Made by a program: the position numbers and the translations under genes. The notes below the pieces were generated by a model that worked only from the letters and a program-made list of their open reading frames with translations, was not told the origin of the DNA and did not search any database. Below are positions 1 to 5,519 of a stretch of DNA of 5,561 nucleotides, piece by piece. Source of the stretch: an uncultured Ruminococcus sp. (GTDB taxonomy: Bacteria; Bacillota; Clostridia; Oscillospirales; CAG-272); NCBI GenBank assembly GCA_902783905.1, contig CACZSP010000032.1:1-5561 (forward strand), given 5' to 3'. Each line of letters starts with the position of its first letter. Within the stretch, counting starts at the first letter, position 1.

Positions 1-1
1 A

Positions 2-628
2 AAGAAGGACCAGGGAGGAACCGCTCAGCCGGATCCCTCGACAGCGCTCTTCGCAGACAGCTATACTCAGCCGGACCTGGCTCCGTTGGCCTCGGCTCCC
101 GGTGAATCGAACTACGATGTTTCGGTGGGCTATGACGGCGCCGATCCGACACCGTACGGACTTCTCGGGACCGACGCCGACGCCGCGGCCCTCGCCGCGC
201 TGTTCAAGCCGCTTGCGGCGGGATCCGGGGCCCAGACGCTTTATACCGCCGCGGCGCAGGAATATACTGCGGACGGAAAGCGCGGCGCCCGCCTTGTGGC
301 TGCCGTAAAGGAGATCGGTCAGGCAAAATACGCCGGATTCAATATCGGTATTATGACAGCCGGCGGCAGACTCGATCTCGGCAATATGTACTGCACGCAG
401 ATTTTCGGAGTTCTCGAGGCGCGCGGCGGCGCGGAACTGATGACCGCGGCTGCGCTGAACGTCGGGCATCTTTTCGCCCTTTCGTTCAAGGGAATACCCG
501 AAGAAGGATGCGCGATTTTCGTCGCGACGCCCTTCACCGGGACCGATCCGTCGGCCCTGACCGTCGGCCGGACTTCGGTGGCGGTATTCATCAACGGCTC
601 GGCGGCCTGCTTCTCCGACTGCCGCTGA
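2..628 (+). CDS. C-terminal part of an unrecognised protein (5' end outside window)
   Basis: The reading frame is open from base 2 to a TGA at 626-628 and gives 208 residues. A TTG at 86 could serve as a start, but the frame continues upstream without a stop, and no convincing ribosome binding site precedes that TTG. The true start is therefore probably beyond the left edge. The visible sequence is rich in Ala, Gly, Thr and Asp. It alternates short hydrophobic strands (such as GFNIGIMTAGG and AVFINGSAACF) with polar turns, which suggests a mostly beta or mixed fold. No transmembrane helix or known motif is apparent. Four cysteines lie in the last half, two of them in the final nine residues (ACFSDCR). 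The gene ends 18 nt before the start of a lipoprotein gene, so it is probably the promoter-proximal visible member of the same operon as the GH5 gene. I do not recognise the family. A secreted or surface role is only suggested by its neighbours. Confidence 0.7.
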   Translation, partial: KKDQGGTAQPDPSTALFADSYTQPDLAPLASAPGESNYDVSVGYDGADPTPYGLLGTDADAAALAALFKPLAAGSGAQTLYTAAAQEYTADGKRGARLVAAVKEIGQAKYAGFNIGIMTAGGRLDLGNMYCTQIFGVLEARGGAELMTAAALNVGHLFALSFKGIPEEGCAIFVATPFTGTDPSALTVGRTSVAVFINGSAACFSDCR

Positions 629-634
629 GAGAAT

Positions 635-642
635 GAGGTGAT
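635..642 (+). promoter_or_regulatory. Strong ribosome binding site for the small lipoprotein gene
   Basis: GAGGTGAT matches the anti-Shine-Dalgarno end of 16S rRNA over eight bases. It decides the start. The GTG at 638 lies inside this site and cannot be the initiation codon, and the ATG at 644 is only two bases from its end. The ATG at 647 is at normal distance, with 8 nt after GAGG. Confidence 0.75.
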
Positions 643-646
643 AATG

Positions 647-1192
647 ATGAAAAACGCAATTAAATCATCGCTTGTCGCGGCGGCTCTGCTGCTCGCGCTG
701 ATTCTTACCGGATGCGGCGGATCGGGCAGCGAAACCACGACTCCTCCGTCGAATACGACGGCTACCGTTCCGCAGACCGACCCCGTTCCGCAGATTCTGG
801 CGGTCGCCGGGATTAAGATGAACGACGACGTTCTCACCGTCCCCGACGCAGACAGCGAAACCTTCGAGGTCGACGGCAAAATCAGAGTTACGGCGGGCGC
901 AACCTGGGCGATATTCCGCGACGAGGGATGCACCGACGCGGTCGGATCGACCGCCGTCACTCTCGAAGCCGGAGAAAACAGATTCTGGATCAGGCTGACG
1001 CTCGGGAGCCAGACTAATATCTACAAGCTCGTCATAACCAGGAGCGAGACGGTGATCACCGCCTACGTACCGGAGGATACCACGACTCCGGAGACCTCGC
1101 AGGCGGGCCCGGTTGAGATTCCGACGACGCCCGAGAGGCCCTTCACGGTAACCGACAAGGGAGCCGGCGACGAAGTCGAATTCCCCGGCTGA
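647..1192 (+). CDS. Small lipoprotein with a cadherin-like beta-sandwich domain
   Basis: From the ATG at 647 this encodes 181 residues. Residues 1-23 form a type II signal peptide: Lys at 2 and 6, a hydrophobic core, and lipobox LTGC with the lipid-attachment cysteine at 23. A Gly/Ser/Thr/Pro linker follows to about residue 45. Residues of about 48-130 resemble the cadherin-like beta-sandwich (PF12733-type) found in Gram-positive surface proteins. Its signs are the ATWAIFRDEGCTDAVG segment, then LEAGENRFWIRLT and the closing strand NIYKLVITRSE. The last 45 or so residues are a Pro/Thr/Glu-rich tail ending in VEFPG, without a second domain. No catalytic motif is seen. The stop is 3 nt before the GH5 lipoprotein start, implying co-transcription and probably translational coupling. 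A role as a surface-anchored binding or scaffolding partner of the GH5 protein is inferred from position only. An earlier in-frame GTG at 638 is rejected because it lies in the ribosome binding site. Confidence 0.8.
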   Translation: MKNAIKSSLVAAALLLALILTGCGGSGSETTTPPSNTTATVPQTDPVPQILAVAGIKMNDDVLTVPDADSETFEVDGKIRVTAGATWAIFRDEGCTDAVGSTAVTLEAGENRFWIRLTLGSQTNIYKLVITRSETVITAYVPEDTTTPETSQAGPVEIPTTPERPFTVTDKGAGDEVEFPG

Positions 1193-1195
1193 TCG

Positions 1196-2989
1196 ATGAG
1201 GCTGATAAAAATTCTGTCAGTGATACTGCCTGCCGCCGCGCTGGCGCTTTTCTGCGCGTCCTGCGGCCCCGCCGATCCGCCGGATGATCCGACGTCCGAT
1301 TCCGGATCGACGGCAGCCGAGGACACCGGCGGACCGGTTGACGAAAAGATAATGTACAGAGTAACTTTTGCCACGTCGGGCGGAAACTATATTGCGCCCC
1401 GCAACGTCGAAGAGGGAAAGAAGATCACGCGGATCGATCCGCGGCGCGACGGATACGAATTCGAAGGCTGGTATACCGTCTCGGGCGAAAAATACGATTT
1501 CTCAAGCCCTGTGACGTCGGACGTCTTCCTTGTCGCCTACTGGCGGCGCGCGGGAGGATTCTATCCGAGCGACACCGCGTCGCCGGTCTATACGTCGGCG
1601 TCCGCCGCACTGAACGTCGTATGGCGCGACTGCGGAGACGAGGCGGGCAAAAGGCCGGACTCCGTACGCTGCGTCTTTACGGCGGGTACCGCGACCTATT
1701 ACGTTAAGATAACGGCGAACGACGCCGTCTGGGATGGAGAGGCGCCGAAAGAGGGAACTCTCACCCGCGGAGAGGGAAGATGGACGGCGAAAATCACCGG
1801 CCTCGGCAAGGACGGCGACTATACGTTCAGAGCCGAAAAGCCTGCCGAGGGCTACAACCTGCTTCAGTGCGGCACCTCGGCTGTGATGACGATAAAGGGA
1901 TACCGTCCCGCGCTCGACTCCACGGCGGCGCTGACCACGGCGAACAGCCGTCTTTACGACGCCGCCGGCAACCTGATCATCCTTCGGGGAGTCGTGTCGG
2001 TCAATCCCGGATACGTCAGCTTCCCGTCGCTCGTATCGGTCGCCTCGCTCAAGCGTCTGACGAACGTCGGAGTAAACTGCCTGCGTCTGACCGTCCAGCT
2101 TACCGCGAACTCGAGCGGACTCGGATATATCACGACTGCCGGCAAGGCGTCGGGCGAGACCGAAAAGTCGAAGCTGCTCGAGCTTGTCGACACTGCCGTC
2201 AGGAACGCGACGTCTCTCGGAATGTACGTCATAATCGACTGGGGCGTTCTCAACGAGAACCCGAACGCGACATTCGATTCCGCGGCCGAATTCTTCGGGA
2301 TTATGGCGGAAAAGTACGGGCAGAACCCGCGGGTGCTCTTTGAGATCTGCAACGAGCCGAACGACACCTGGGGCGTCTCAAACGGAGAAGACCGAAGCGT
2401 AAAGCGGTATGAGGAGAAGATTATCGCGCTTATCAGGGATACCGGTTCGCGCAACGTCATAATCTGCTCGCCGAACCAGAGCGCGACCGCGCTGTCCGCA
2501 TATTCGTCGTCCGCGACTCCGGGGGACGACCCGATAGACGATCCGATAGACAACAAGTACGCCTGGAATCTGGCGTACACCTTCCACTGCTATCCGTACA
2601 ACTATCCGTGGGACGAGAAGGGCGTCACCTCCTACGGCTGGAAGCTGCGCGACGCCGTTTCCGCGGGACTGACAGTCATCACGACCGAGATGAGTCCGAT
2701 CAAGGCGAATCTCACCGAGAACCGAGACGAGACTGTTTTCGATCTGAGCGAGACGGCGAAATTCGTCAACTTCTATCTTGAAAACGACCTCGGATTCTGC
2801 TATTTCAGATACAATTTCCCGAATCAGGGCGCGGCTCTCTCGCAGTGGATAATGTTCAAGCCGGGCGTCGACGCTCTGGTGGAATGGACCCGCGACGATC
2901 TGACCGACTGCGGACAGTGGTTTTACGACATACTGACGTCCGACGGAGTAATAAAGCCGGCGGACTTCGAAGCGCCGAGACATCGGTAA
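1196..2989 (+). CDS. Multidomain GH5 glycoside hydrolase lipoprotein (GH5_2-like, altered active site)
   Basis: The gene encodes 597 residues. Residues 1-23 are a lipoprotein signal peptide (Arg2, Lys5, hydrophobic core, CASC with Cys23). Then come an acidic Pro/Ser linker, an InlB/Flg_new repeat at about 53-117 (YRVTFATSGG, GYEFEGWYT, FLVAYW), a Cna-B-like beta domain at about 138-235 (VVWRDCGDEAGKRPDSV, then TGLGKDGDYTFRAEKPAEGY), and a GH5 barrel at about 240-580. GH5 landmarks are LRGV (263-266), Arg297, VIIDW (345-349), acid/base Glu387 in FEICNEP, His464 and Tyr466 in YTFHCYPY, and nucleophile Glu498 in VITTEMS. Retaining GH5 enzymes cleave beta-1,4-glucans or mannans. The IIDW and NEP blocks resemble GH5_2 endoglucanases. 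The His that normally follows IIDW is Gly350, and the Trp expected near residue 537 is missing, so specificity is uncertain. The enzyme probably sits on the outer membrane face of the cell. The start follows the upstream stop by 3 nt with no clear ribosome binding site (AAGGGAG at 1157-1163 is too far), consistent with translational coupling. Confidence 0.9.
   Translation: MRLIKILSVILPAAALALFCASCGPADPPDDPTSDSGSTAAEDTGGPVDEKIMYRVTFATSGGNYIAPRNVEEGKKITRIDPRRDGYEFEGWYTVSGEKYDFSSPVTSDVFLVAYWRRAGGFYPSDTASPVYTSASAALNVVWRDCGDEAGKRPDSVRCVFTAGTATYYVKITANDAVWDGEAPKEGTLTRGEGRWTAKITGLGKDGDYTFRAEKPAEGYNLLQCGTSAVMTIKGYRPALDSTAALTTANSRLYDAAGNLIILRGVVSVNPGYVSFPSLVSVASLKRLTNVGVNCLRLTVQLTANSSGLGYITTAGKASGETEKSKLLELVDTAVRNATSLGMYVIIDWGVLNENPNATFDSAAEFFGIMAEKYGQNPRVLFEICNEPNDTWGVSNGEDRSVKRYEEKIIALIRDTGSRNVIICSPNQSATALSAYSSSATPGDDPIDDPIDNKYAWNLAYTFHCYPYNYPWDEKGVTSYGWKLRDAVSAGLTVITTEMSPIKANLTENRDETVFDLSETAKFVNFYLENDLGFCYFRYNFPNQGAALSQWIMFKPGVDALVEWTRDDLTDCGQWFYDILTSDGVIKPADFEAPRHR
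2528..2551 (+). repeat. Two tandem 12-bp units in the GH5 gene, encoding DPIDDPID
   Basis: GACCCGATAGAC is followed directly by GATCCGATAGAC, 11 of 12 bases identical and in frame. It encodes residues 445-452, an acidic loop just before the GH5 strand that carries His464. It is probably a small slippage-type duplication in a surface loop. Acidic DPID units could bind a metal ion, but that is speculation. Confidence 0.7.
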
Positions 2990-2992
2990 AAA

Positions 2993-2998
2993 AGAGGT
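2993..2998 (+). promoter_or_regulatory. Ribosome binding site of the quinone oxidoreductase gene
   Basis: AGAGGT lies 10 nt before the ATG at 3009, in the 19-nt gap after the GH5 stop. The gap is too short for an independent promoter, so the gene is presumably read from the upstream transcript. Confidence 0.65.
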
Positions 2999-3008
2999 AA
3001 GACGAAAA

Positions 3009-3995
3009 ATGAAAGCGATACTTGTTACGAAAGACAATCACCTTGTTTGGAGCGACGTTCCGGATCCGGTAATAAAGCCGGACGAATGCCTTGTGAAGAT
3101 AAAAGCCGCGGCGCTCAACCGCGCCGATCTGATGCAGAGAGAGGGCAACTACCCGCCTCCTCCCGGATGTCCCGAATGGATGGGGCTCGAGATTGCCGGC
3201 GAGATAGTTTCGGTCGGCGCCGAAGCCGCCGAAAAATCCGCTTGGAAGCCGGGAGACACCGTATGCGCCCTTCTCGGCGGAGGCGGTTACGCCGAATACG
3301 CCGCCGTGAGATACGATATGATGATGCCGGTGCCGGAGGGACTGTCGCTCGTCGAAGCGGCGGCCGTTCCCGAGGCGTTTGCAACGGCTTATCTCAATCT
3401 TTTCATCGAGGGCGGACTGAAGCCGGGAAACACCTTCCTGATGCACGCCGGCGCCAGCGTACTTGCGAGCGTGGTCATACCGATGGCAAAGGCGTTCGGC
3501 GCGAGAGTCATCACGTCTGTTCTGTCCGATAATATCGCAAAGTCGATAGCTCATCTGCACGCAGACGTTATCATCGACCAGTCGAAGGAGCGCGTAGCCG
3601 ACGTGCTGAAAAAGGAACTCGACGAGGGCCATCCCGTCGATCTCGCCATAGACTGCCTCGGAGGCAGGATGATGGGTGAATGCCTGCCTTATATGCAGCG
3701 CGGCGGCAGATGGATAATGATAGCAACTCTTGCCGGCGATATGACAGAAGTCGATCTGCGCAATATCTACGTGCGGAACGTGCGGATAATCGGCAGCACG
3801 CTCCGTTCGCGCACTCCGGCGGTCAAAGCTCAGATCCTCGCCTCTCTCGTCCGCGACGTCTGGCCGAAGGTCACGTCGGGAGAGGTCCGGCCCACCGTTT
3901 ACCGCGTGCTTCCGATCGAACAGGCGGAAGAGGCGCAGGCAATCCTTTACCGCGGAGAAAACGTCGGTAAAGTGGTGATGACGGTTAACGCTTGA
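3009..3995 (+). CDS. PIG3-family quinone oxidoreductase (zinc-independent MDR superfamily)
   Basis: The gene encodes 328 residues, the usual full length for this family. Residues 1 to about 125 form the GroES-like catalytic half with the PIG3 signature NRADLMQREGNYPPPPGCP (37-55), followed by GLEIAGEIVSVG. Residues of about 126-260 form the Rossmann cofactor half. The C-terminal block, with IGSTLRSR (261-268) and GKVVMTV (320-326), is again typical of PIG3. Family members reduce quinones or other activated carbonyl/enone compounds with NAD(P)H in the cytoplasm. None of the Cys residues forms the structural-zinc cluster of alcohol dehydrogenases, matching the zinc-free class. An oddity is that the cofactor loop, normally HGGASGVGT or similar, reads HAGASVLAS (146-154), so both central glycines are replaced (Val151, Ala153). 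Cofactor binding may be changed or weakened. The gene follows the GH5 gene by 19 nt and is probably in its operon. A role in glycan use is not evident. The family call is secure; the physiological substrate is unknown. Confidence 0.92.
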   Translation: MKAILVTKDNHLVWSDVPDPVIKPDECLVKIKAAALNRADLMQREGNYPPPPGCPEWMGLEIAGEIVSVGAEAAEKSAWKPGDTVCALLGGGGYAEYAAVRYDMMMPVPEGLSLVEAAAVPEAFATAYLNLFIEGGLKPGNTFLMHAGASVLASVVIPMAKAFGARVITSVLSDNIAKSIAHLHADVIIDQSKERVADVLKKELDEGHPVDLAIDCLGGRMMGECLPYMQRGGRWIMIATLAGDMTEVDLRNIYVRNVRIIGSTLRSRTPAVKAQILASLVRDVWPKVTSGEVRPTVYRVLPIEQAEEAQAILYRGENVGKVVMTVNA

Positions 3996-4007
3996 CAACA
4001 GTCAGCG
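3989..4007 (+). repeat. Bulged inverted repeat overlapping the -35 box and the stop codon
   Basis: CGCT and GAC (3989-3992, 3994-3996) pair with GTC and AGCG (4001-4007) around an AACA loop, with one T bulged at 3993. This gives seven pairs. No T-run follows, so it is not a standard terminator. It could be part of an operator, or chance; it is the weakest of the three inverted repeats here. Confidence 0.4.
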
Positions 4008-4021
4008 GAATATGATATCAT
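3992..4021 (+). promoter_or_regulatory. Sigma-A-type promoter for the GH10 gene
   Basis: A perfect -35 box TTGACA (3992-3997) is followed after 18 nt by TATCAT (4016-4021), one base off the TATAAT consensus. A TG at 4013-4014 precedes it by one base, the extended -10 motif. The TGA stop of the oxidoreductase gene (3993-3995) lies inside the -35 box. Transcription would start near 4027-4029, giving a leader of about 55 nt before the ATG at 4082. The local AT-rich island stands out against GC-rich surroundings. The promoter lets the GH10 gene be expressed independently of the upstream operon. Confidence 0.75.
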
Positions 4022-4024
4022 ATT
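4009..4024 (+). promoter_or_regulatory. 16-bp perfect palindrome over the -10 box (candidate operator)
   Basis: AATATGATATCATATT is identical on both strands and is centred between 4016 and 4017. It covers the whole -10 element and reaches towards the predicted transcription start. A dimeric repressor bound here would block RNA polymerase. The palindrome could also be partly a by-product of an AT-rich extended -10 region. No regulator gene is present in the window. Confidence 0.5.
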
Positions 4025-4062
4025 ATCCGGCGGCGCCGCTTTGAGCGTGCGCCGCCGGATAA
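4023..4062 (+). promoter_or_regulatory. GC-rich hairpin in the leader of the GH10 gene
   Basis: TTATCCGGCGGCGC (4023-4036) pairs perfectly with GCGCCGCCGGATAA (4049-4062). Inside, CGCT (4037-4040) pairs with AGCG (4044-4047) around a TTG loop, with one T bulged at 4048. No T-run follows on either strand, so it is not a typical intrinsic terminator. Because the predicted start is near 4028, the RNA would begin at or just inside the stem, placing a hairpin at the extreme 5' end. Such structures are known to protect mRNA from 5'-dependent decay. For transcripts reading through from upstream it might instead pause polymerase or mark a processed 3' end. The ribosome binding site lies 4 nt beyond the stem and is left free. 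Confidence 0.75.
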
Positions 4063-4066
4063 GTAT

Positions 4067-4073
4067 AAAGGAG
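4067..4073 (+). promoter_or_regulatory. Ribosome binding site of the GH10 gene
   Basis: AAAGGAG ends 8 nt before the ATG at 4082. This is a strong, well-spaced site that fixes the start codon. Confidence 0.85.
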
Positions 4074-4081
4074 AAAACGGT

Positions 4082-5407
4082 ATGTCAAGACGCGACGACG
4101 TGATGCAAAGCTTCTTGCGGTATGAGGAAGAGACCGAAAGAAGGACGCAGCTCGGCATCGAACTGTACAGGAAGGGCTGGGGATATATCACCGTAAAGGA
4201 CAGGGAAGGAAATCCGGTGCCGGGAGCGCGGGTAAGACTCAGACTTACGCGTCACGCTTTTATTCACGGAGCGAATATCTTTATGCTCGGCGAGATGGAG
4301 AACGACGAAAAGAACGCGGCGTACGGAGAATATTTTTCCCGCTGCTTCAACGGAGCGACCGTACCGATCTACTGGAGGGATCTTGAGCCGGAGGACGGAA
4401 AACCGAGATTTGCCGCCGACAGTCCGAAAGTCTACAGGCGCCCGTCTCCCGACCTTTGTCTTGATTTCTGCGAAAAGAACGGCATCATTCCGAAAGCGCA
4501 CTGCCTGACCTACGTAAACTTCGATCCCGACTGGCTGGACGAATACGATATCCCGGCGCTGCGACGCCGCGTCGACCGCAGATACCGCGAGCTGGCGGAA
4601 AGATACTCCGACCGCATTCCGGCCTGGGAGGTGGTCAACGAGACTCTCTGTACGAGACCGGGGCGCGAAAAGACGCCGTATTACGAAAACTGCGACATCG
4701 TCGGCGAGAGCTTTGCAACGGCTGAGAAGTATTTCCCGTACAACGAGCTGATCATAAACGAGGCGGCGCACGTGTGGGAGCCCAGAGTGAATTTCGCCTA
4801 CGACCGCAGCGCATACTACGGGCTCGTGAAAAACGCGATAGACCGCGGACGCAGAATAGACGCCGTCGGTATGCAGTTCCACGCTTTCAGACCTGCCGAG
4901 AGGGAGGGGAGCTATTCTGATTCGCTTTACAATCCGCGGCAGATCTACCGGGTGCTCGATTGCTACGAAAAGCTCGGGCGGCCGATCCAGATAACCGAGA
5001 TAACGATCCCCGCTTTCGAAGAAACCGATGAGGATTACGCGATCCAGGCGGATATAATCAGACGCCTTTACAGGATATGGTTCAGCCATCCGGCGGTCGA
5101 GGCTGCGATCTACTGGAATCTCCCCGACGGATACGCTGCCTGGGCGCCGAGAGGGGATATGACGGTCGGTGAAAACCGCTACCGCGGAGGTCTTCTTGAT
5201 TTCAGTCTGCGGCCGAAGCCTGCGTACGAAGCCCTGTACGATCTGTTCCACCGGGAGTGGACGACCGACGAAACAGTCGAGACCGACGCCGAAGGAAACG
5301 CAAAATTCCTCGGGTTCTGGGGAGACTACGACGTCGAATGCCGCGATACGAAGAAGGCGGCCGTTTTGCGCCGGGGAATGGTAAACGGGTTTGAGATCGT
5401 AGTTTAG
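4082..5407 (+). CDS. Intracellular GH10 family glycoside hydrolase (xylanase-like, divergent)
   Basis: The gene encodes 441 residues. There is no signal peptide (the N-terminus, MSRRDDVMQSFLRYEEE, is charged), so it is predicted to be cytoplasmic. Residues of about 17-65 form a beta-rich lead-in (ITVKDREGNPVPGARVRL, RHAFIHGANIFML) seen in a bacterial subgroup of GH10. The barrel follows, with FNGATVPIYWRDLEPEDG (89-106), KAHCLTY (138-144), acid/base Glu187 in AWEVVNE, GMQFHAF (263-269), nucleophile Glu306 in IQITE, and two C-terminal tryptophans (345, 354). A short beta tail at about 391-441 contains the DAEGNAKFLGFWGDY segment. GH10 enzymes are retaining endo-beta-1,4-xylanases; related members act on other beta-glycosides. 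Several residues that bind xylan in the -2/-1 subsites are changed (see findings), so "xylanase" is not assured. It has its own promoter and leader hairpin. A likely job is cleaving imported oligosaccharides after surface attack by enzymes such as the upstream GH5 lipoprotein; this is inferred. Confidence 0.92.
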   Translation: MSRRDDVMQSFLRYEEETERRTQLGIELYRKGWGYITVKDREGNPVPGARVRLRLTRHAFIHGANIFMLGEMENDEKNAAYGEYFSRCFNGATVPIYWRDLEPEDGKPRFAADSPKVYRRPSPDLCLDFCEKNGIIPKAHCLTYVNFDPDWLDEYDIPALRRRVDRRYRELAERYSDRIPAWEVVNETLCTRPGREKTPYYENCDIVGESFATAEKYFPYNELIINEAAHVWEPRVNFAYDRSAYYGLVKNAIDRGRRIDAVGMQFHAFRPAEREGSYSDSLYNPRQIYRVLDCYEKLGRPIQITEITIPAFEETDEDYAIQADIIRRLYRIWFSHPAVEAAIYWNLPDGYAAWAPRGDMTVGENRYRGGLLDFSLRPKPAYEALYDLFHREWTTDETVETDAEGNAKFLGFWGDYDVECRDTKKAAVLRRGMVNGFEIVV

Positions 5408-5408
5408 G

Positions 5409-5496
5409 GCAATACCGCACAATTCGACGCACGCATCTTGACGGCTCATTTTCCGCCTGTCCTTGCGTCGAAACCTTGCAATACCGCCTGTATTGC
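5409..5496. repeat. Cluster of direct and inverted repeats (candidate structured or dispersed element)
   Basis: GCAATACCGC occurs at 5409-5418 and again at 5478-5487. Between the copies, TTCGACGCA (5423-5431) is inverted as TGCGTCGAA (5464-5472). Within that loop, GACGGC (5440-5445) pairs with GCC and GTC (5455-5457, 5459-5461, one T bulged). The second direct copy starts a further hairpin, GCAATAC (5478-5484) with GTATTGC (5490-5496). The cluster begins two bases after the GH10 stop. No T-run follows on the + strand, so it is not a simple terminator. This density of symmetric sequence suggests a structured RNA 3' end or a short palindromic repeat of the REP/MITE kind. It is not a recognised family. 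Confidence 0.5.
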
Positions 5497-5519
5497 TGCG
5501 ATTTCTCAGCCGAGAACAC

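Noticed and set aside
86..628. TTG at 86 as the true start of the first gene
   Set aside because: The same frame is open to base 2, no ribosome binding site precedes the TTG, and the resulting N-terminus is not a signal peptide. A gene truncated by the window edge is more likely.
638..646. GTG at 638 or ATG at 644 as the start of the small lipoprotein
   Set aside because: The GTG is part of the GAGGTGAT ribosome binding site and the ATG at 644 is too close to it. The ATG at 647 has normal spacing and gives a typical lipoprotein signal peptide.
2856..3998. Open frame of 380 codons on the - strand opposite the oxidoreductase gene
   Set aside because: It is a shadow of the PIG3-type gene. The translation is His/Arg-rich and lacks any family motif, and there is no plausible ribosome binding site context.
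4023..4062. Hairpin read as a rho-independent terminator of the upstream operon
   Set aside because: The stem is strong, but no run of T follows on either strand and a good promoter and ribosome binding site flank it. A leader hairpin fits better, although weak termination cannot be excluded.
5409..5496. Repeats after the GH10 gene as a CRISPR array
   Set aside because: There are only two 10-bp direct copies, 69 bp apart, with an inverted repeat between them. There is no regular repeat-spacer pattern and no cas gene.
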